This document shows positions 12,201-25,169 of a stretch of 64,000 nt of DNA, in pieces. Source of the stretch: Oryza sativa Japonica Group (Eukaryota; Streptophyta; Magnoliopsida; Poales; Poaceae); contig NC_089036.1 of the NCBI RefSeq assembly GCF_034140825.1, forward strand, positions 746,501 through 810,500, read 5' to 3'. The stretch's first letter is position 1. Every line of letters starts with the position of its first letter. The notes beneath the pieces are model-generated. The model was not told the DNA's origin. It saw nothing but the letters and a program-made list of their open reading frames with translations, and made no database searches. The position numbers and the translations under genes are program-made.

Positions 12201-15200
12201 ATCTAATGCAGACAAAGACCGCAATTTTTTTGAAGAGGAGGAAGGTGCAGGTGGTGGCAATCTACGGCCACCAGATGAAGATCCTGTTGAACCAGCTTCT
12301 TCAGATCTATGGGCTTTTCTGCGTCCCATCCCATGTGAAAAATCATACCCTTCATCATTGATAGGCTCTTCTTCCTCTGATTGATCCTTATTATCAGGCA
12401 CTGAATCATCATTGTCCTCTTCATCTTCAAATTCTCCTATTTCCCCTTCTTCAGGCAGAGATGAGGTATTCCTCTCTTCAGAATCATCATCAGATTCCTC
12501 AAAATCGTCATCATCAATCTCCCTGTAGATGGAGTACTTCCCAGACCCCTTAGGTCGCCCCCTTCGTTTCTCAAGTTTTTCATTAGTGTCAAGAGAAATT
12601 CCCCCAGCCGCCATATTTCTCAAGGGCTTTTTGGATAAACTCGCAACAACAGCATCAAGCTCCGTGGAGCTAACACGGAGCCACTTGGGAGCTTGATTGT
12701 GTTTCATCATATCTCCTGTCCAATCAAATTCTTCATCCATCTGATCAAATAGCTCAACTTCTTCTTCAGTCCGAGCAATCATGCGGTTAACTTGCTGTAG
12801 TGAAGGAACGTCATGAACAGTTTCTTGATATCTCTCTTCATCATGCAGGAGTGTTTCCAAAGTCATCCGCCTTTCCTCATGGGTTGTTCTTTGATCAAAT
12901 CGACCAGCATTAATGACTTCATCTGCCATGTCAATTTTGTACTGTTGGATATTATTGCGGATGAGACTTTCTATTGAACCCATGTACCTGTCCTTTCCCG
13001 CAAGATCATCCTCCAGATCTCCACTTCCCCCATTCCTCAACTCATCCTCTTTCTGATAACTTGAGATGTTATCAACAACAGCCTCCATGTAAATAACTTT
13101 TACATCCCTAGTCTGCCCTATACGATGGGCCCTAGCAACTGCTTGCTCTTCATTTTGTGGATTCGGATCAGGGTCATAAATTACAACAGTGTCTGCACTC
13201 TGAAGATTCAGACCCCTGCCAGCAGCCCGAATACTAAGCAAGAATATAAAACAATCAGAATTAGGCCTGTTGAAGTCAACAATTGCTGATTCACGATCTT
13301 CCAAGCTAGTTGTTCCATCAATTCTTCTGTAAACAAGTTGCCTCCATTGCAAATATTCTTCCAGGATGTCAAGAAGTTTTGTCATAGTGCTGAAAAGGAG
13401 TACACGGTGACCTGACCTATGAAGCTTAATTAAAATCCTATCAAGATTCCACAACTTCCCACAAGATCTGATTATAAAATCTTTTCCATAGTAATTCATA
13501 AAAGGATATGACAGCAATGGATGGTTGCAAACTTTCCTCAGCTCCATGCATTTGTTATTGAGATTCTTATATGTCTTAGCCTGGTACATTGCATTCCTCT
13601 GAATACGTGCTTTCTCATCTTCAGGATCAACCCTGATGGTGCCAGTGGATTTTATCCAATCATATATAGCACCTTGAATACCAGACATTCTGCACCTCAA
13701 AACAATTGACTCCTGCAAATGACATGACGAGTTAACAATGTAGCAAACAAAAAGAGCTGAGTGACAAATAGCATCACTGAGTGTGACAAGGGCAGAACAA
13801 TCGACCTTTCTTGGAAGTGAGCCTTCAACATCTTCAACACGCCTTCGTAGCATAAAAGGTTCCAAAATTTGATGCAGCCTATGAATAATAATTACTTTTT
13901 TCTCAGTTTCCAGCCAATCATCTTCTTCTTCACTATGTGTAGGAACATCTCTCTGAAAAGGTTTTGAGAACCAATCTTGAAATGCCTTACGGTTGTCAAA
14001 TACTTCTGGTAGCAACAAATTTAGGAGGGACCAAAGCTCCTTAAGATCATTCTGAAAGAATTGAATAAAAAGCATTAAATAATAGCCCTAAAGTGTTATA
14101 GAAATAAAACAACATTTGCTGATGTGGTCCTAACAATATTGGCAGACCAGAGAAAAGGAACTTCCGTGACACAGGAAAAGAAAAGGGGATTGTGTTACAA
14201 TGTAGAACGATTGTGTTACATTTATTATTAATGCTTACCTGTAGAGGAGTGCCAGTGAGAAGCAAACGCCGTTGGCAACGATAACGATCAAGATCTCGCG
14301 CCAAGACTGACTCTCTGTCCTTCATCCGTTGGGCCTCATCAATAATAATGTACTTCCAATCAATTCTTGAAAGCTTGGAACGGTCATACATAACAAATTC
14401 ATATGTTGTTACAAGAACATTGAATTTCACAGCCAGAACCTCCTGCAAGATTAATCAAAAAGAATATTGAAGCAAAATCCGTGAGCAGGTGGTTCCAAAT
14501 CAGATAATGCATTAGTAAGCGGGTGATTCCGAAGTCAGAGAATACATGATTTACGAGTGTTATCCTTCCAGAATATGGATCAAACAATATAACTAGGACC
14601 ACCAAGTATTTAAGAAACATTTGTGATAACAATACTGTTAATCAAACAGTGATCTAGGAGGGAAAGGTATTGTGAATCTTTTCAATTCTATAAATGCTAA
14701 GCAGTATTATAAGTCCAGATATAGCATAAAATAGGCTATAAAACGGAAGAAACTTGCCTGAGAGAATAATTTTTGACGTTGATCCTTTGCACCAACATAA
14801 AAGATGCAAGATGCAGATGGCAACCAGTTCAGCAATTCACTCTAAATCAATAATAGAAATCCAAGTAAAAAATTATGTTTCAAAATAAATATCCCCATCA
14901 TAAAATAGATACAAACAGTATTTCCTCAGAGTAAAGGACAGGAAAATAGAACCTTCCAGTTGACCAAGACAGCATTCGGTACAATTATGAGATGTGGTCC
15001 ATAATTCCCTTTAAATTCCATCAAGTATGCAATCAGAGACATAACCTATTTATTCAATTGGTGGCCACAAAAAGATGTTACTAGCAGGGCAAAAGGAAAT
15101 GGGGAGGCAAATGAGATAATAAAAGAAAATATTGTGAAATAGCAAAAGTCTAGCAGGTAGAACGGAATAAGAAATCCACACCTGTACGGTCTTGCCAAGA

Positions 15201-18200
15201 CCCATCTCATCAGCCAAAATACCATTCAACTTATTATTGTACAAGGAAAGCATCCATTGAAGGCCCACCTGTGGATAGGCAACAAATCAAATTGTAGATT
15301 TTTTTTGGTGGTTGGAAATAGACTTGAAATGTTTTAAATATATATTATATCATATAAGAAAATTAAGTTGAAGGTAAATGGCCTACCAGCTGGTAGTCCC
15401 TTAACGTTCCTGCTCGCAGCAGTGAGGGCTGCCTTGTAACTCTCTCATTCACAGCATGAGCCAATGTGTAGTACCTAAAATAATACGGCAAGTGTAAGCT
15501 TATTTATGCTGAAAACTAGTGTGCACTAAATGCCCATATTGATCTACAGTTAGCAGCTCCAAATTAGAGAGTGAAGCAAATTTACTCACAGGAGTCAAAA
15601 GCACATATAAACTTTACTTGTAGTGAATCAGAAACATAAATTGTCAAAATGAATATTGAAAATAAGATAATTACTTACTTATTAACAGATGTGTTTTCCC
15701 TGGGCGCATTCATTTCAGAGAATGTGTTCCTTATCATAACCTCCTGACCAGCACATTGTGCAGCAGCCTTCACTTCTTCTTCAGAAAGACCCTATTAAAC
15801 AAGTGGTATGCTCAATTATCTACAGGACTATGAAACTTGGGGAATGAATGCATCAGTGCAGCTAAAAGTTATGGACCAGTAGTGTATAAGTGCAATGATG
15901 AATGAGGGTACAGATAAACACAAGGCAAGAAGTGTATTGGCCAGTGTACTGTCTGTACCCCCAACCTCGAAATTAAAAAGTTTGTGCTAACATTTATCGT
16001 TTGCGTCACAACCCATAAATAAGAAACAAAAGAGGGATGGGGAAAAGGCCGTTATCATTTTCCAGAGCAAAGAATGTCATACTCATACCTGTGCTCGGGC
16101 AGCAGCAGCAGCAGCATTTGCCGCCTCTTCAACTTGCTGATGATTCTTGGCAGCAGTTATTTTCCCTCCAAGTTTATAGAGATACTCCTCAGTCTGGGTC
16201 AAGAAAGAAGATAGAACATTGTATCTTTGAGCTGCATCGCCAGGAACACTGGTTTGTTGTTCCAATAATATTTGACGATATCTTTCCACGTCATTGTTTT
16301 TCAGTGCCTCCATTCTTTTGTTTCGATCATCATCCTTTTTCTTTGAGAATTCCCTCAGCATCCTTTCATGGTACTTGGCTACCCCTCGGTTACGAGTAAT
16401 CCGTGCATCACGAATGGCCCAGTGTGCCTCCAAAAGCTTCTTGCGCCACTGGAAAATGGATTTGAGCTGCTTTTCTCTTGAGGCTTTCTGCATCTGCTGA
16501 ACTTGCCTTGTAAGCTCAACACGCTGGCGTTCACATTGTCTGACAAACTTTCTGTACACCCTATCAGGCATTGCCATTATTTCTTGTTGCTCCTGTTCAA
16601 CTTCATCCCTCATACGAGCCTGAAATTCAAGGAGTTTCAGCTTCTTTTCTTCAATCTGCAGCCTTAAAACAAGATCTGGTTGGATCCTTTTCCTCTCTAG
16701 ATTAATTGCAAGCAAGCCACTGATCTTTTTTAAATTATCCTCCCGTTTCTTGCCAAGAACTATCATGCCTTCCTGAGCTAACAAATCCTTCACGTCATAA
16801 CCGAGTGCTAGATTACTGTTGTAATTTGCAGACACCATGGAATCATGTTTCCTGGTAAAGGATGGAAAGTCAAATAGTGGCCCATGGTATTTTCTTGAAA
16901 CATCTCTGTTGGGAGTAGGCACGCTACTTGATGAGGCAGCTCTTTTTGCCTGCTCAGCGTCTGCTGAACCACTTTCTGCTGGCAAAGATTTCCCCCTTTC
17001 ACCATTGTAATCACTTCTCCCAGGTGTTCTCTGGATACCCCTTTCTGGATCCTGCTCAGATTTAATCAGGGTGGTGTTGGTTTGTTCAGGCATTGAAACT
17101 GGTCCAATTCTAAGAGGTTCCTTGGGTGAAGCTTTCATCACTTGCATGGGACCACTAGCAGGAATAGTTTTGTCTTCTGGAGCAGAAACCTCCACCTTTG
17201 GTAAACAGGGCGCCTTCAACAGGGAAGATCTTTCAGGAGCTATACCACCACTCTCCACAGGTCTTCCATGTTCATCAGCGCTGCTTGTAGCAGATCTTTC
17301 ACGGTTTGTTACTGGAGGTCCAGAAACCTGCTGCGCTTGTGAATCAGGTGGTGGTCCAGACATGATTAAATCAAGAACTTCTGGTGGTAGCTTCTTATCA
17401 CCACGCTGAGATCAACCAATGAAAAACAGAAGGAGATTTACAGTATTGGGATTAGTCAGCTTGAATCATAACTTAAAATTGTGGACTGGAACTCATTTAA
17501 AAAAAAAAAGCAAAGACACGACCAAATTTTAACATTCCTGTACCTTCAGACGCCGAAAAGCTAATATCTGAGCTTTAAGTACATGAAGCTGATGTTTGGT
17601 GAAACCCATAGGTGGTCGGGCAGCTTGATTTGGGGCCTGTGATCCTCCTGTTTCACCAGAATTTGCTGAAGGGGCAGTAGCTCGGTTAGCCTGCTGCAAC
17701 TGTCTTGCATATTGCATCTGCATTGCTTCGGAATTTGCATTTTTTGGATTGGGCTGCTCAGGAATCTTGTTTGCATGTCCAGAACTTTGGGGCATATGCA
17801 TCATTTGTCCACCATTGCCCATTGACATGGCTGGCCTCGCAGCCCTGTCATTCGAGCTATCTCTGTTATGAGCTGCTAACTGTTGTTGCATCTGCATGTT
17901 GCTCATATTCATCATCTTAGGCTCTGCCCCACCAGAAACAGAGGTGCTTGGTGGAAGAGGCTGTCGGGGCTTCGATGGGGCACCCTGACTAGGAAAATTA
18001 CTATGTCCTGGTGCATCATTGTTCATCTGTGAGGGTACAGACTGCTGCTGTGACGCCATGCCTACCTCATTCTGCTTCTGCATGGCAGCCATTCTGTTTG
18101 ACTGCAACATTGGTAGGATTTGAGAAATGAGAGTCACATTTGCAGGATTGGACAGGTCAACATTGTGCTCTTTGGCCCAGGCCTGGATAGCTTGAAGTTG

Positions 18201-19419
18201 GGCCATTGCCATCGGGTTAGCTCCAGCATTGCTCATGCCAGCTTGCCCTTGCATTGGCTGCATCGGCCTCACCATACCCGCCGATGACAACTGCTGCCCA
18301 GGGACCCCTTGTGGTGGCATCGAAGGTGGCCTCATATCACCACTCCTTTGCTCGCTATTGCTCGGCTGCCCTTGCTCCGCCTGCTTCTCTGCCTGTTGAA
18401 GATGCTCAGATTGTTGTCTCTTGAACATCTGGGCCTGGGCCTGAGCCTGAAGGGACATAAGCTCCTGCATTTTTGCAGTGTTGGCAGCCACATCCTGGTC
18501 CCTTGTAGATGGCCCTGCCATATTCATCTTGGCCTGCTGTTGCTGCTGGAGGAGCATCCCATGGGCCTTCTGCTGCTGCTGCTGCATCATGTACTGCAGG
18601 TATGCTTGCTGCATCGCCGTCGGGTTATGCTGCTGGCCTCCAGCCAGACCCTGCGGTCCACCGGGTAGCGGCATGTTCCTCTGGCCCTGGAACGGGGGCA
18701 TTGGGCCTGAGGACGGAGGGAAACTACTGCTGCCACCACCTCCCATCATACCATGCGGCGCGCCCGATGGGTACCCTTGCTGCTGCTGCTGCTGCTGATC
18801 ATGGTGATGCATCATTGCCTGCAACAACACAAGCCAACCCGTTTAGACCAACCACGCAATTGGAGCATTCCATCAACACACCAAACCAAACCCATACAAA
18901 CAGAGAGACAGAACGAAACCAAAATGCCCCCCAAAACCTCAACCCAAATCAGACACACAGACGGTTCCAAACCCAAAATTACACGGAAATTAGAACCATC
19001 CGGACAAGCATCAGAAACAGGGCAGGCAAAAATCACATGAGGCAAGGCAAAGCCACCACCTCGCAGTCCAGTGAGTGGGAGAGGACGAAGCTCGCGGTTT
19101 ACTGTTTAGGGAAGGGCGCGTAAAAAAGCGCCGCCTTTTCGCCACACGCGTCAGGATTTTTTCCCAAATCCCAACGGCCACAACCCACGGTTCCCCACCA
19201 ATCACGTCGCGCGCAGGCCGCAGTAGAGAAAACCTCAAACCCCCAAACCACACAAAAAAAATTCGAATCCCAACGCCATGGTGGGGCAGACCAGAGAGAG
19301 CCCAGACTCACCTGATTCCTAAACCCTAGCTGCTGCTGCCCCTGCGCCACCGCCGGCGGCGGCCGCGGCGACGTCGCCGGCGAGCCCCCGGAGGAGGGGG
19401 GTGCCTCGCCGGGCTGCAT
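9268..19419 (-). CDS. BRM: BRAHMA-type SWI/SNF chromatin-remodelling ATPase
   Basis: Fourteen exons: 19419-19312, 18818-17544, 17405-16089, 15791-15679, 15474-15387, 15268-15182, 15045-14953, 14841-14758, 14442-14239, 14051-13806, 13712-12171, 12035-11526, 10517-10269, 9945-9268. All phases join, giving 2197 residues, close to Arabidopsis BRM (2193 from memory). Order: glutamine/glycine-rich N-terminus, QLQ domain ending near residue 461, HSA region in exon 3 (AHWAIRDAR), SNF2 ATPase with Walker A DEMGLGKT (Lys about 993) and DEAQ box (about 1090), helicase C with [16 protein letters not shown]-hook-like RKRGRP-type stretch ([10 protein letters not shown]), and a C-terminal bromodomain (about 1890-1985) ending [12 protein letters not shown]. 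It is the catalytic subunit that slides or evicts nucleosomes in the nucleus. The intron after exon 8 has a GC donor (CAG/GCAAGT). The ATG at 19419 follows a GC-rich leader. Confidence 0.97.
10565..10837. repeat. Tandem duplication inside a BRM intron
   Basis: Two direct copies of about 130 bp, starting with GGCAAACAATA at 10565 and 10712. They share a long stretch containing AAGCTGTAGTAATAAATGA. They lie in the intron between exons 12 and 13 and explain part of its roughly 1-kb length. Confidence 0.75.
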
Positions 19420-19830
19420 GTCCGCGAAGAGCTCCCTAGATCTGGCCGATTCGGGGCTCCCTCATGCGAGATCTAGGTCGATCGGGTGCCCCCCACCGAC
19501 GCGCGGCGGCCCGTGGGATCGCCGCCGGAGACGCTCGCGGTTGAGGCGGGGGCGGTGAGAGTGTCAAACCCTAACCACCACCACCTCGGTTGGTTTCGCG
19601 GCGCGGATTTTCCTCTCCGATTTTTCCGTCGGATTCGTCGCGTTTTTTTTTAAGAGAGAGAGAAGGAGACAGGAGGAGGTTGGAGTGTGAGGAAGAATGG
19701 TAAATTTGAAAGAGGAGGTGGGCTTTTAAGCTAAAAACGGGTAGGGATATTTTTTTCGTTTAGGCCCCTTATATTAATGATATTTGCATGATATGAGTGT
19801 ACTAACTCGGGTTTGTGTATCAACAGGAAA

Positions 19831-19949
19831 GGAATATATCCATGTTTGGTTAAAATTAAATCAAGGCTATAGAATTGTAATCCCCAAATTGGAATATATC
19901 CTGTTTGGTTAAAATTAAATCAAGGCTGTAAAATTGTGATTCCCAAATC
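19831..19949. repeat. 60-bp tandem duplication
   Basis: Two units starting GGAATATATCC at 19831 and 19891, each followed by TGTTTGGTTAAAATTAAATC and ending in CCCAAAT. They differ at only a few positions, so the duplication is recent compared with its surroundings. Confidence 0.8.
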
Positions 19950-22830
19950 TCCATTTCAAGCTGGAATTTAACCATTTTCCATTATTAACTTTCGATCGAA
20001 GATATGGTTTGGTAGGAAGCAAGAACATATTGAACAGATCGGAACATTTTCTCTAGATAACAAAAGCACACTTCCGACCTCTGCATCGTGATATATTGGA
20101 ATATCTAACCATGGGCTTTGAAGAAAAAAATTCTAGAACAATTGAGTAATATCAACCGTATTTGATTAGCAAAAATAGGACGTGGTCATGAAACAAATTT
20201 AGAAAATAGAAGAACAGACTGTAGATTGGCAAGGAATATGGCAATTTGTCACACACATGGTTAACTGTGGATATGTCATACTAGCATCAATTTCTCATTG
20301 CTGTTGATGATGCTACAACTACCAGGACTGATACTGGCGAAGACTCACATAGAGCAAGCAATTAAGGAGCACAAACATGCCCATACTGAAACTGATCTCT
20401 CTATCTCTACTCTAGATCACTCGGTCGTTTCAAAAAAATTTGGATGTAGCTGGAACTTGATCCAGTGTTTGTCGCATTTGGAACTTTGATCCGGTGATTA
20501 ACGGAAATTGTCGCATTTGGAAGTTGGAGGTTAAGTACCTGTCACACTTGTCTCTGTCTGAAATTCTGAAATGGAGTATCTTGACCCCCAATGACCGGTA
20601 TAATCCGATTCCTAATTTCGCACTTGTATTTTCTGCAAGGAGAGAATCACGGAAATCTACAGTAGCGTTTAGCTGCCACAGAAAACAACAGCAAGCAGCA
20701 GAGTGATGAATGCGTGCAGTTATTTTTGTCAGCTGTAGTAGCTGTCTCTTCATCCTCGGGATCAGAAATGCAGTTACTGGAGTACTCCTATTTTGTCAGT
20801 ATTCCTTTTTTGTGATTAATGACATATTGCCTGAAAGTCAGTGCAGAAACAAGTTCGTTCCCTTGATGTTTTTCTGTGACCGGATGAAAAAGAACGAACT
20901 TTGGGATCGGCTACTTCAAACCTGACTGAAAACTCGATCTGATTTGATGGACTTAATCTGAAAAACCACCTCAAACAAAACCTCCAAATTTCTCAGTTGT
21001 GTCATGTTTGAAATACTACTGGACTCAGCGTTTTGTTTATGGTTATGCTTATTCGTACGTCTTATTAGTAATTAAAAAGTAATTTGTAGGTATTTTTTTA
21101 CATACGTGTCCTTAGCAATTTAAAAGCAAATACTAGTATAAAATGAACTATGAGAAAAAAAACATAAAACCAAACCCCGAAATTAATTTTAAAATACAAA
21201 TTTTTACTTATAAGTGTAAGCATAAGTTTGAAAATGATAGGATCATAGTACCTTTTTATTGCATGATAGCTGGAGAACAAATAGCTCAAGAAATGTGTCT
21301 TGGCTCTTGACAAACGACTAGATACAAACTCAAGTGCTATTGTATCTGAATCTGTATGCCTAATTTGTTGTATTTGTTCAGAACATCATAAGAGAACATA
21401 GCTGGGTTATTAAGGTTTACTTCAGAAAGAAAGAAAAAGGTTACAGATGCCAAAGGATTGAAATTGCCCTGCTAGCAAGCAAGAAGCTACTTAATTAGGA
21501 CACATCACTGAATTAATCACATGATGACCATCCTAGCTATAGCTTCCTCCCTCCCTCGGTCGCCGTCGTCGATCGCCGGATGCCAGCCAGCACGCCGGAG
21601 CTCGCCGCCGACCTCCTGTCGCCGCCGCCGCCGCTCGCCGTTCGCAGCATGCATCACCTCTCGATCTCCGACGACGCATGAGGAATCAGCAGTACACACC
21701 CCCTGATGGAAGAAGCTACATTGCAATCAGCTGCATGCTCTCTCTGAATCTGATCTGAATTTACTTCTCAGCTCCATTCTGCAGCATTAGCAGCCATGGC
21801 ATGATGAATTTATAGAGAAAGAAAGGATTGTGGCGAGGCGGCTCGACCCAGGGGGATAAACTCGAGGAATGAAACGGTGGCGAGGCAGCAGCTATAGCTG
21901 CCACTGGCATCTTCCATGGATATCCTCACCACAAATGCTTCACAGTTCACTCCACTCGACTCCTTTTTTTATTAACATCAGAAAAATGATTTGCTTTTCC
22001 CCCCATGCTCTCCTGCTCCTCTCTCTCGATCGTGCTTTATTTTTAGTGGAACACCATTGGTTAGCTAGTGCTTCTCCTTTTTTGAAAAAAAAAGATATAT
22101 GAATATAAGTACCTTGTGCCTTTTCTGCTTTTGTTTAATATATTCTCTGATACACTTCAAAAATATATATATTCTCTGATTTGTGTGGATGCATGGGGTT
22201 TATCTTTTGTTGCTCCAACCTGATTATGTATTATTCAGTTTCGTCAGACATGGTTGCTATATGTGTTAGTACTATTTCTCTTCCTGTAGTTCAGGTGTAT
22301 CTGAATTAATTTTGAAAGTAAGTGTGTCAAGAATTGCCTAGTTGCAAGTTCCAAGATATATTATACATACACACTCCACAGAGAACTTTCCGGATATATG
22401 GTAATTAAAAAAAAAGAGTGGAAGAGATATGCTTGGACATTCGATTTGGAGGAACAGTTGAGCTACATCTGTCAGTCGGTGCTCTGTTGCATCAATATTG
22501 CTCTAAGCTGGGCTCTTTTGGAACGTATATATCTTATGTTATTTTCATAGAAATTAGTTAAATTCCCATGCATAAAAGTTTTCCAAAAATTCTTAAGTCC
22601 CAATGATGCCTATGTTAAGGGTACCGTACAAAAAAGTTAGGATGGCTATAAGAAGCTAGCCATCAATGTGTTGTAATTAAGATAGAAAAGCCAAATATTT
22701 CCAACTCTTCATTCAATCCAAGCAGAAGGTGAGAGATTTAGTAGTCGAACTTAGAATGCATCTTTCACAACTGGAAATAGAAAGTTTAAAGGGGGAGTTC
22801 TTTTGTATTCGAAGGGGGAGATAACGTTGT

Positions 22831-23375
22831 TATAGTCCAACAAGTTGTACCTGTAGGTACCAAAACAGATCTAGCCGTCCATTTCCGAAGGGGTAGTATA
22901 GGGAAAAAGAATGTGTAGAGCTTGTGTGCCGAGGCGCGGGAGGGCACGCAATTCCCTTTCGTGCTCATACACAGCTCCCTCGTCCGCCTCACCGCACATC
23001 GTCGGAGCCGATGCCTTACCGCCCCTGGCCTACTTCTCCACCGCGTCTGGCGGCGTGGGAGAGGAACAAGGGAACGACAGTGACGCGGGAGAGGAACAAT
23101 TCCAGCGGCGCCGCGGTAGAGGACAGCGGCGGTGGGAGAGGCAAAGCTCATTCTAGGGTTTATGTTCAGTCTTGCATTGGCACGCAAAATTACATTACTG
23201 CCCTTCCACCTACAATCATCACACGGTACCACATCAGGGACAAAACTGGTACCCCGCGATACCAATCTCTGTGGCCATGTGGCCATTGGAGATTTGTCCG
23301 GATCCAACAGTCAAGATTCGATACCGCAAGGTACCGTTGGACTGTAAAAATCCTCTGGACAAACTGTTGTATAGC
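22831..23375. mobile_element. Possible non-autonomous TIR element rich in GGTACC motifs
   Basis: Left end has TAGTCCAAC...GTACCTGTAGGTACC and the right end, reverse complemented, has CAGTCCAACGGTACCTTGCGG. Between them lie a GC-rich core and several GGTACC-like motifs. The resemblance of the ends is imperfect and no clear target-site duplication was found. No coding sequence recognised. Confidence 0.35.
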
Positions 23376-23554
23376 ACAGTAATAGCACAACGACTTTGAT
23401 TCTTTTAACATACTGCAGGTTGTTGCAACTTGCAAGTACTTGAACAGGGAAATTAAGTTGATTTAATTGATTAATGAATCATACATAATTAGCCTAACCA
23501 CATGTAGTGCCAGCATGCATCTGCATCAACAAAAAAAAAAAAATGGTTGGTCGG

Positions 23555-25169
23555 TCACACATTCTCTGAGGCCACCGTCGACGCCGGCAGGAGTGGTTGC
23601 TTCAGGCAAGAATCAGCAGCAGCAGCAGAAGCTGGTTGCTGCTGGTGGTCAGCAATGGCGGCAGCAGCAGAAGCTTCTTTTGCAGCAGCAATGGCTCTCT
23701 CCTGGCTCTTCCCCCACAGCACCAGGTACAGCCCTGCCACTATCAGCACCGCCCCAATGATCCTGCATGAACAGATTAACCATCCAATTAGCACTAATCA
23801 TTTACTAGTTCTTGGATCCTGGATTTTTTTATTTATTTTTTAGACTTTTTAATTTTTTTAAATTCTATTAATAGATCTTTTTTAAAAAAATTCCGAAAAC
23901 TAAACCTCTTAACCAGGCGTGGCAGCGTTATTTTGCCACGCCAAACTGACATGGCAGGACAACGCTGCCACGCTAGCTGTACTTGGCGTGACAAATTTAT
24001 TTGGGCGGCGTAGTCGAAAAGTTTAGATTTGGAATTTTTTTAGAAAGGTCTATTAATAAAATTAAAAAAATAAAAAGTCTAAAAAAATAAAAAAAATCTT
24101 AATCAAGAGAGATTAATCGGTATACCCTCCGAGGTGGAATTGCTCGCCGAGGAGGAGGGAAGCCATGACGGCGACGAGGAGGGTTTGCACGGGCTGGTAG
24201 ACGGCCACGAACACGGGGCCGCCGCGGTGGATGCACCACGTCTGCACGGCGAAGGCGACGCCCGAGGCGACGAATCCGGCGTAGAGGATGGTGAAGAGCT
24301 CGGAGCCGGAGCGGACGGCCCAGGCGGCGGCGTCGCGCTCCAGGAACGCGGCGATGGCGAGGAACTGGATGAGGCCGAAGAAGCAGGTGTATGACGTCAC
24401 CGACAGCCTCGCCGGGTAGCGCTTCAGCACCGGCGCCTGCAGCACCAGCCACCCCGACCACGACACGCAGTGCCCCAGCAGGAACACGCACCCCAGCGTC
24501 CAGCTCTTGTTGCCGGCGGCGACGGCGACGGCGAGCTGTTGCGGTTGCGGCTGGTGGTTGTGGTGGGTGTTGAAGATGGCGGGGCCCTTGAAGAGCGTGA
24601 TGACGGAGGCGCCGGCGACGCAGAGCAGCGTGCCGGCGACCTTGGCGAGGCCGTCGCGGGAGGAGAGGCGGACGCGCTCGATGCGGAGCGCGGCGGCCAT
24701 GGCGAAGGTGATGGCCGGGACGGAGTTCTGGATGGCGGAGGCGAACGTCGGCGAGGTGTTCTCGAGCCCCAGCAGGTAGAAGCCCTGGTTGGCGGTGATC
24801 CCGCACAGCGCCAGGAAGAAGAACTGCACCGCCAAGCTCGCCGTCATGGCCGGCCTCTCCTTCCTGCAAGCATCCATGATTGATTGATTGATTAACTAGT
24901 TCATCATTCGTATCAGGAATTCAGGATTAGCGGCATTAGGCATCGATTAATTACTTCTCGAGGAAGTAGGCGAAGGGGGCGAGGAGGAAGAGGGCGATGA
25001 GGTTGCGGTAGACGGGGAAGACGAGCTTGCTGACGCCCATGTCCAGCGCCAGCCGCGACACCACGTGGAACCCGGCGTACCCGAGCTGCAGCGCCAGCAT
25101 CGCCACGTGCAGCCGCGCGCCGCCGCCGGACGCCGCCGCCTTCCTCCCGCCCGCCGCCGCGTCCCCCAT
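23555..25169 (-). CDS. WAT1: WAT1-related EamA/nodulin-MtN21 transporter
   Basis: Three exons, 25169-24955, 24863-24126 and 23762-23555, giving 386 residues (Arabidopsis WAT1 is 389 from memory). Motifs match WAT1 rather than general MtN21 relatives: LGYAGFHVVSRLAL, KLVFPVYRNLIAL, GITANQGFYLLGL, ENTSPTFASAIQNSVPAITF, VSWSGWLVLQAPVLKRYPA, SVTSYTCFFG and GGPVFVAVYQPVQTLL. Two EamA repeats with about ten hydrophobic segments predict a multi-span membrane protein. In Arabidopsis, WAT1 sits in the tonoplast, exports auxin from the vacuole and is needed for secondary walls; that role is inferred for rice. Intron 2 contains a MITE (23822-24098). The C-terminal tail is alanine- and glutamine-rich and ends ASTVASENV. 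The symbol is by family; a recent paralogue cannot be excluded. Confidence 0.92.
23822..24098. mobile_element. AT-rich foldback MITE in WAT1 intron 2
   Basis: Long inverted arms of about 60 bp: the left begins GATTTTTTTATTTA and carries TAGACTTTTTAA and CTATTAATAGATC; the right is the reverse complement with small differences. The roughly 130-bp core contains GTGGCAGCGTT/GCCACGCC motifs that form a smaller inner hairpin. No coding capacity. Confidence 0.75.

Larger units (their letters stand above)
19420..23554. other. Intergenic region upstream of BRM and downstream of WAT1
   Basis: The first 300 bases are the GC-rich 5' leader and promoter of BRM (minus strand). The rest is AT-rich and contains a 60-bp tandem duplication (19831-19949), a GC-rich 200-bp patch at 21540-21700 with short frames only, and a possible TIR element (22831-23375). 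I see no supported gene. Confidence 0.5.

Noticed and set aside
21517-21726. Possible small arginine-rich peptide gene on the minus strand with TATAAAT upstream (about 21812)
   Set aside because: Several short overlapping frames compete, no known small-peptide motif is present, and the arginine runs come from a GC-rich CGC/CGG repeat.
24099-24883. Long alternative frames on both strands over WAT1 exon 2
   Set aside because: Shadows of the GC-rich coding exon; only the EamA frame matches a family.
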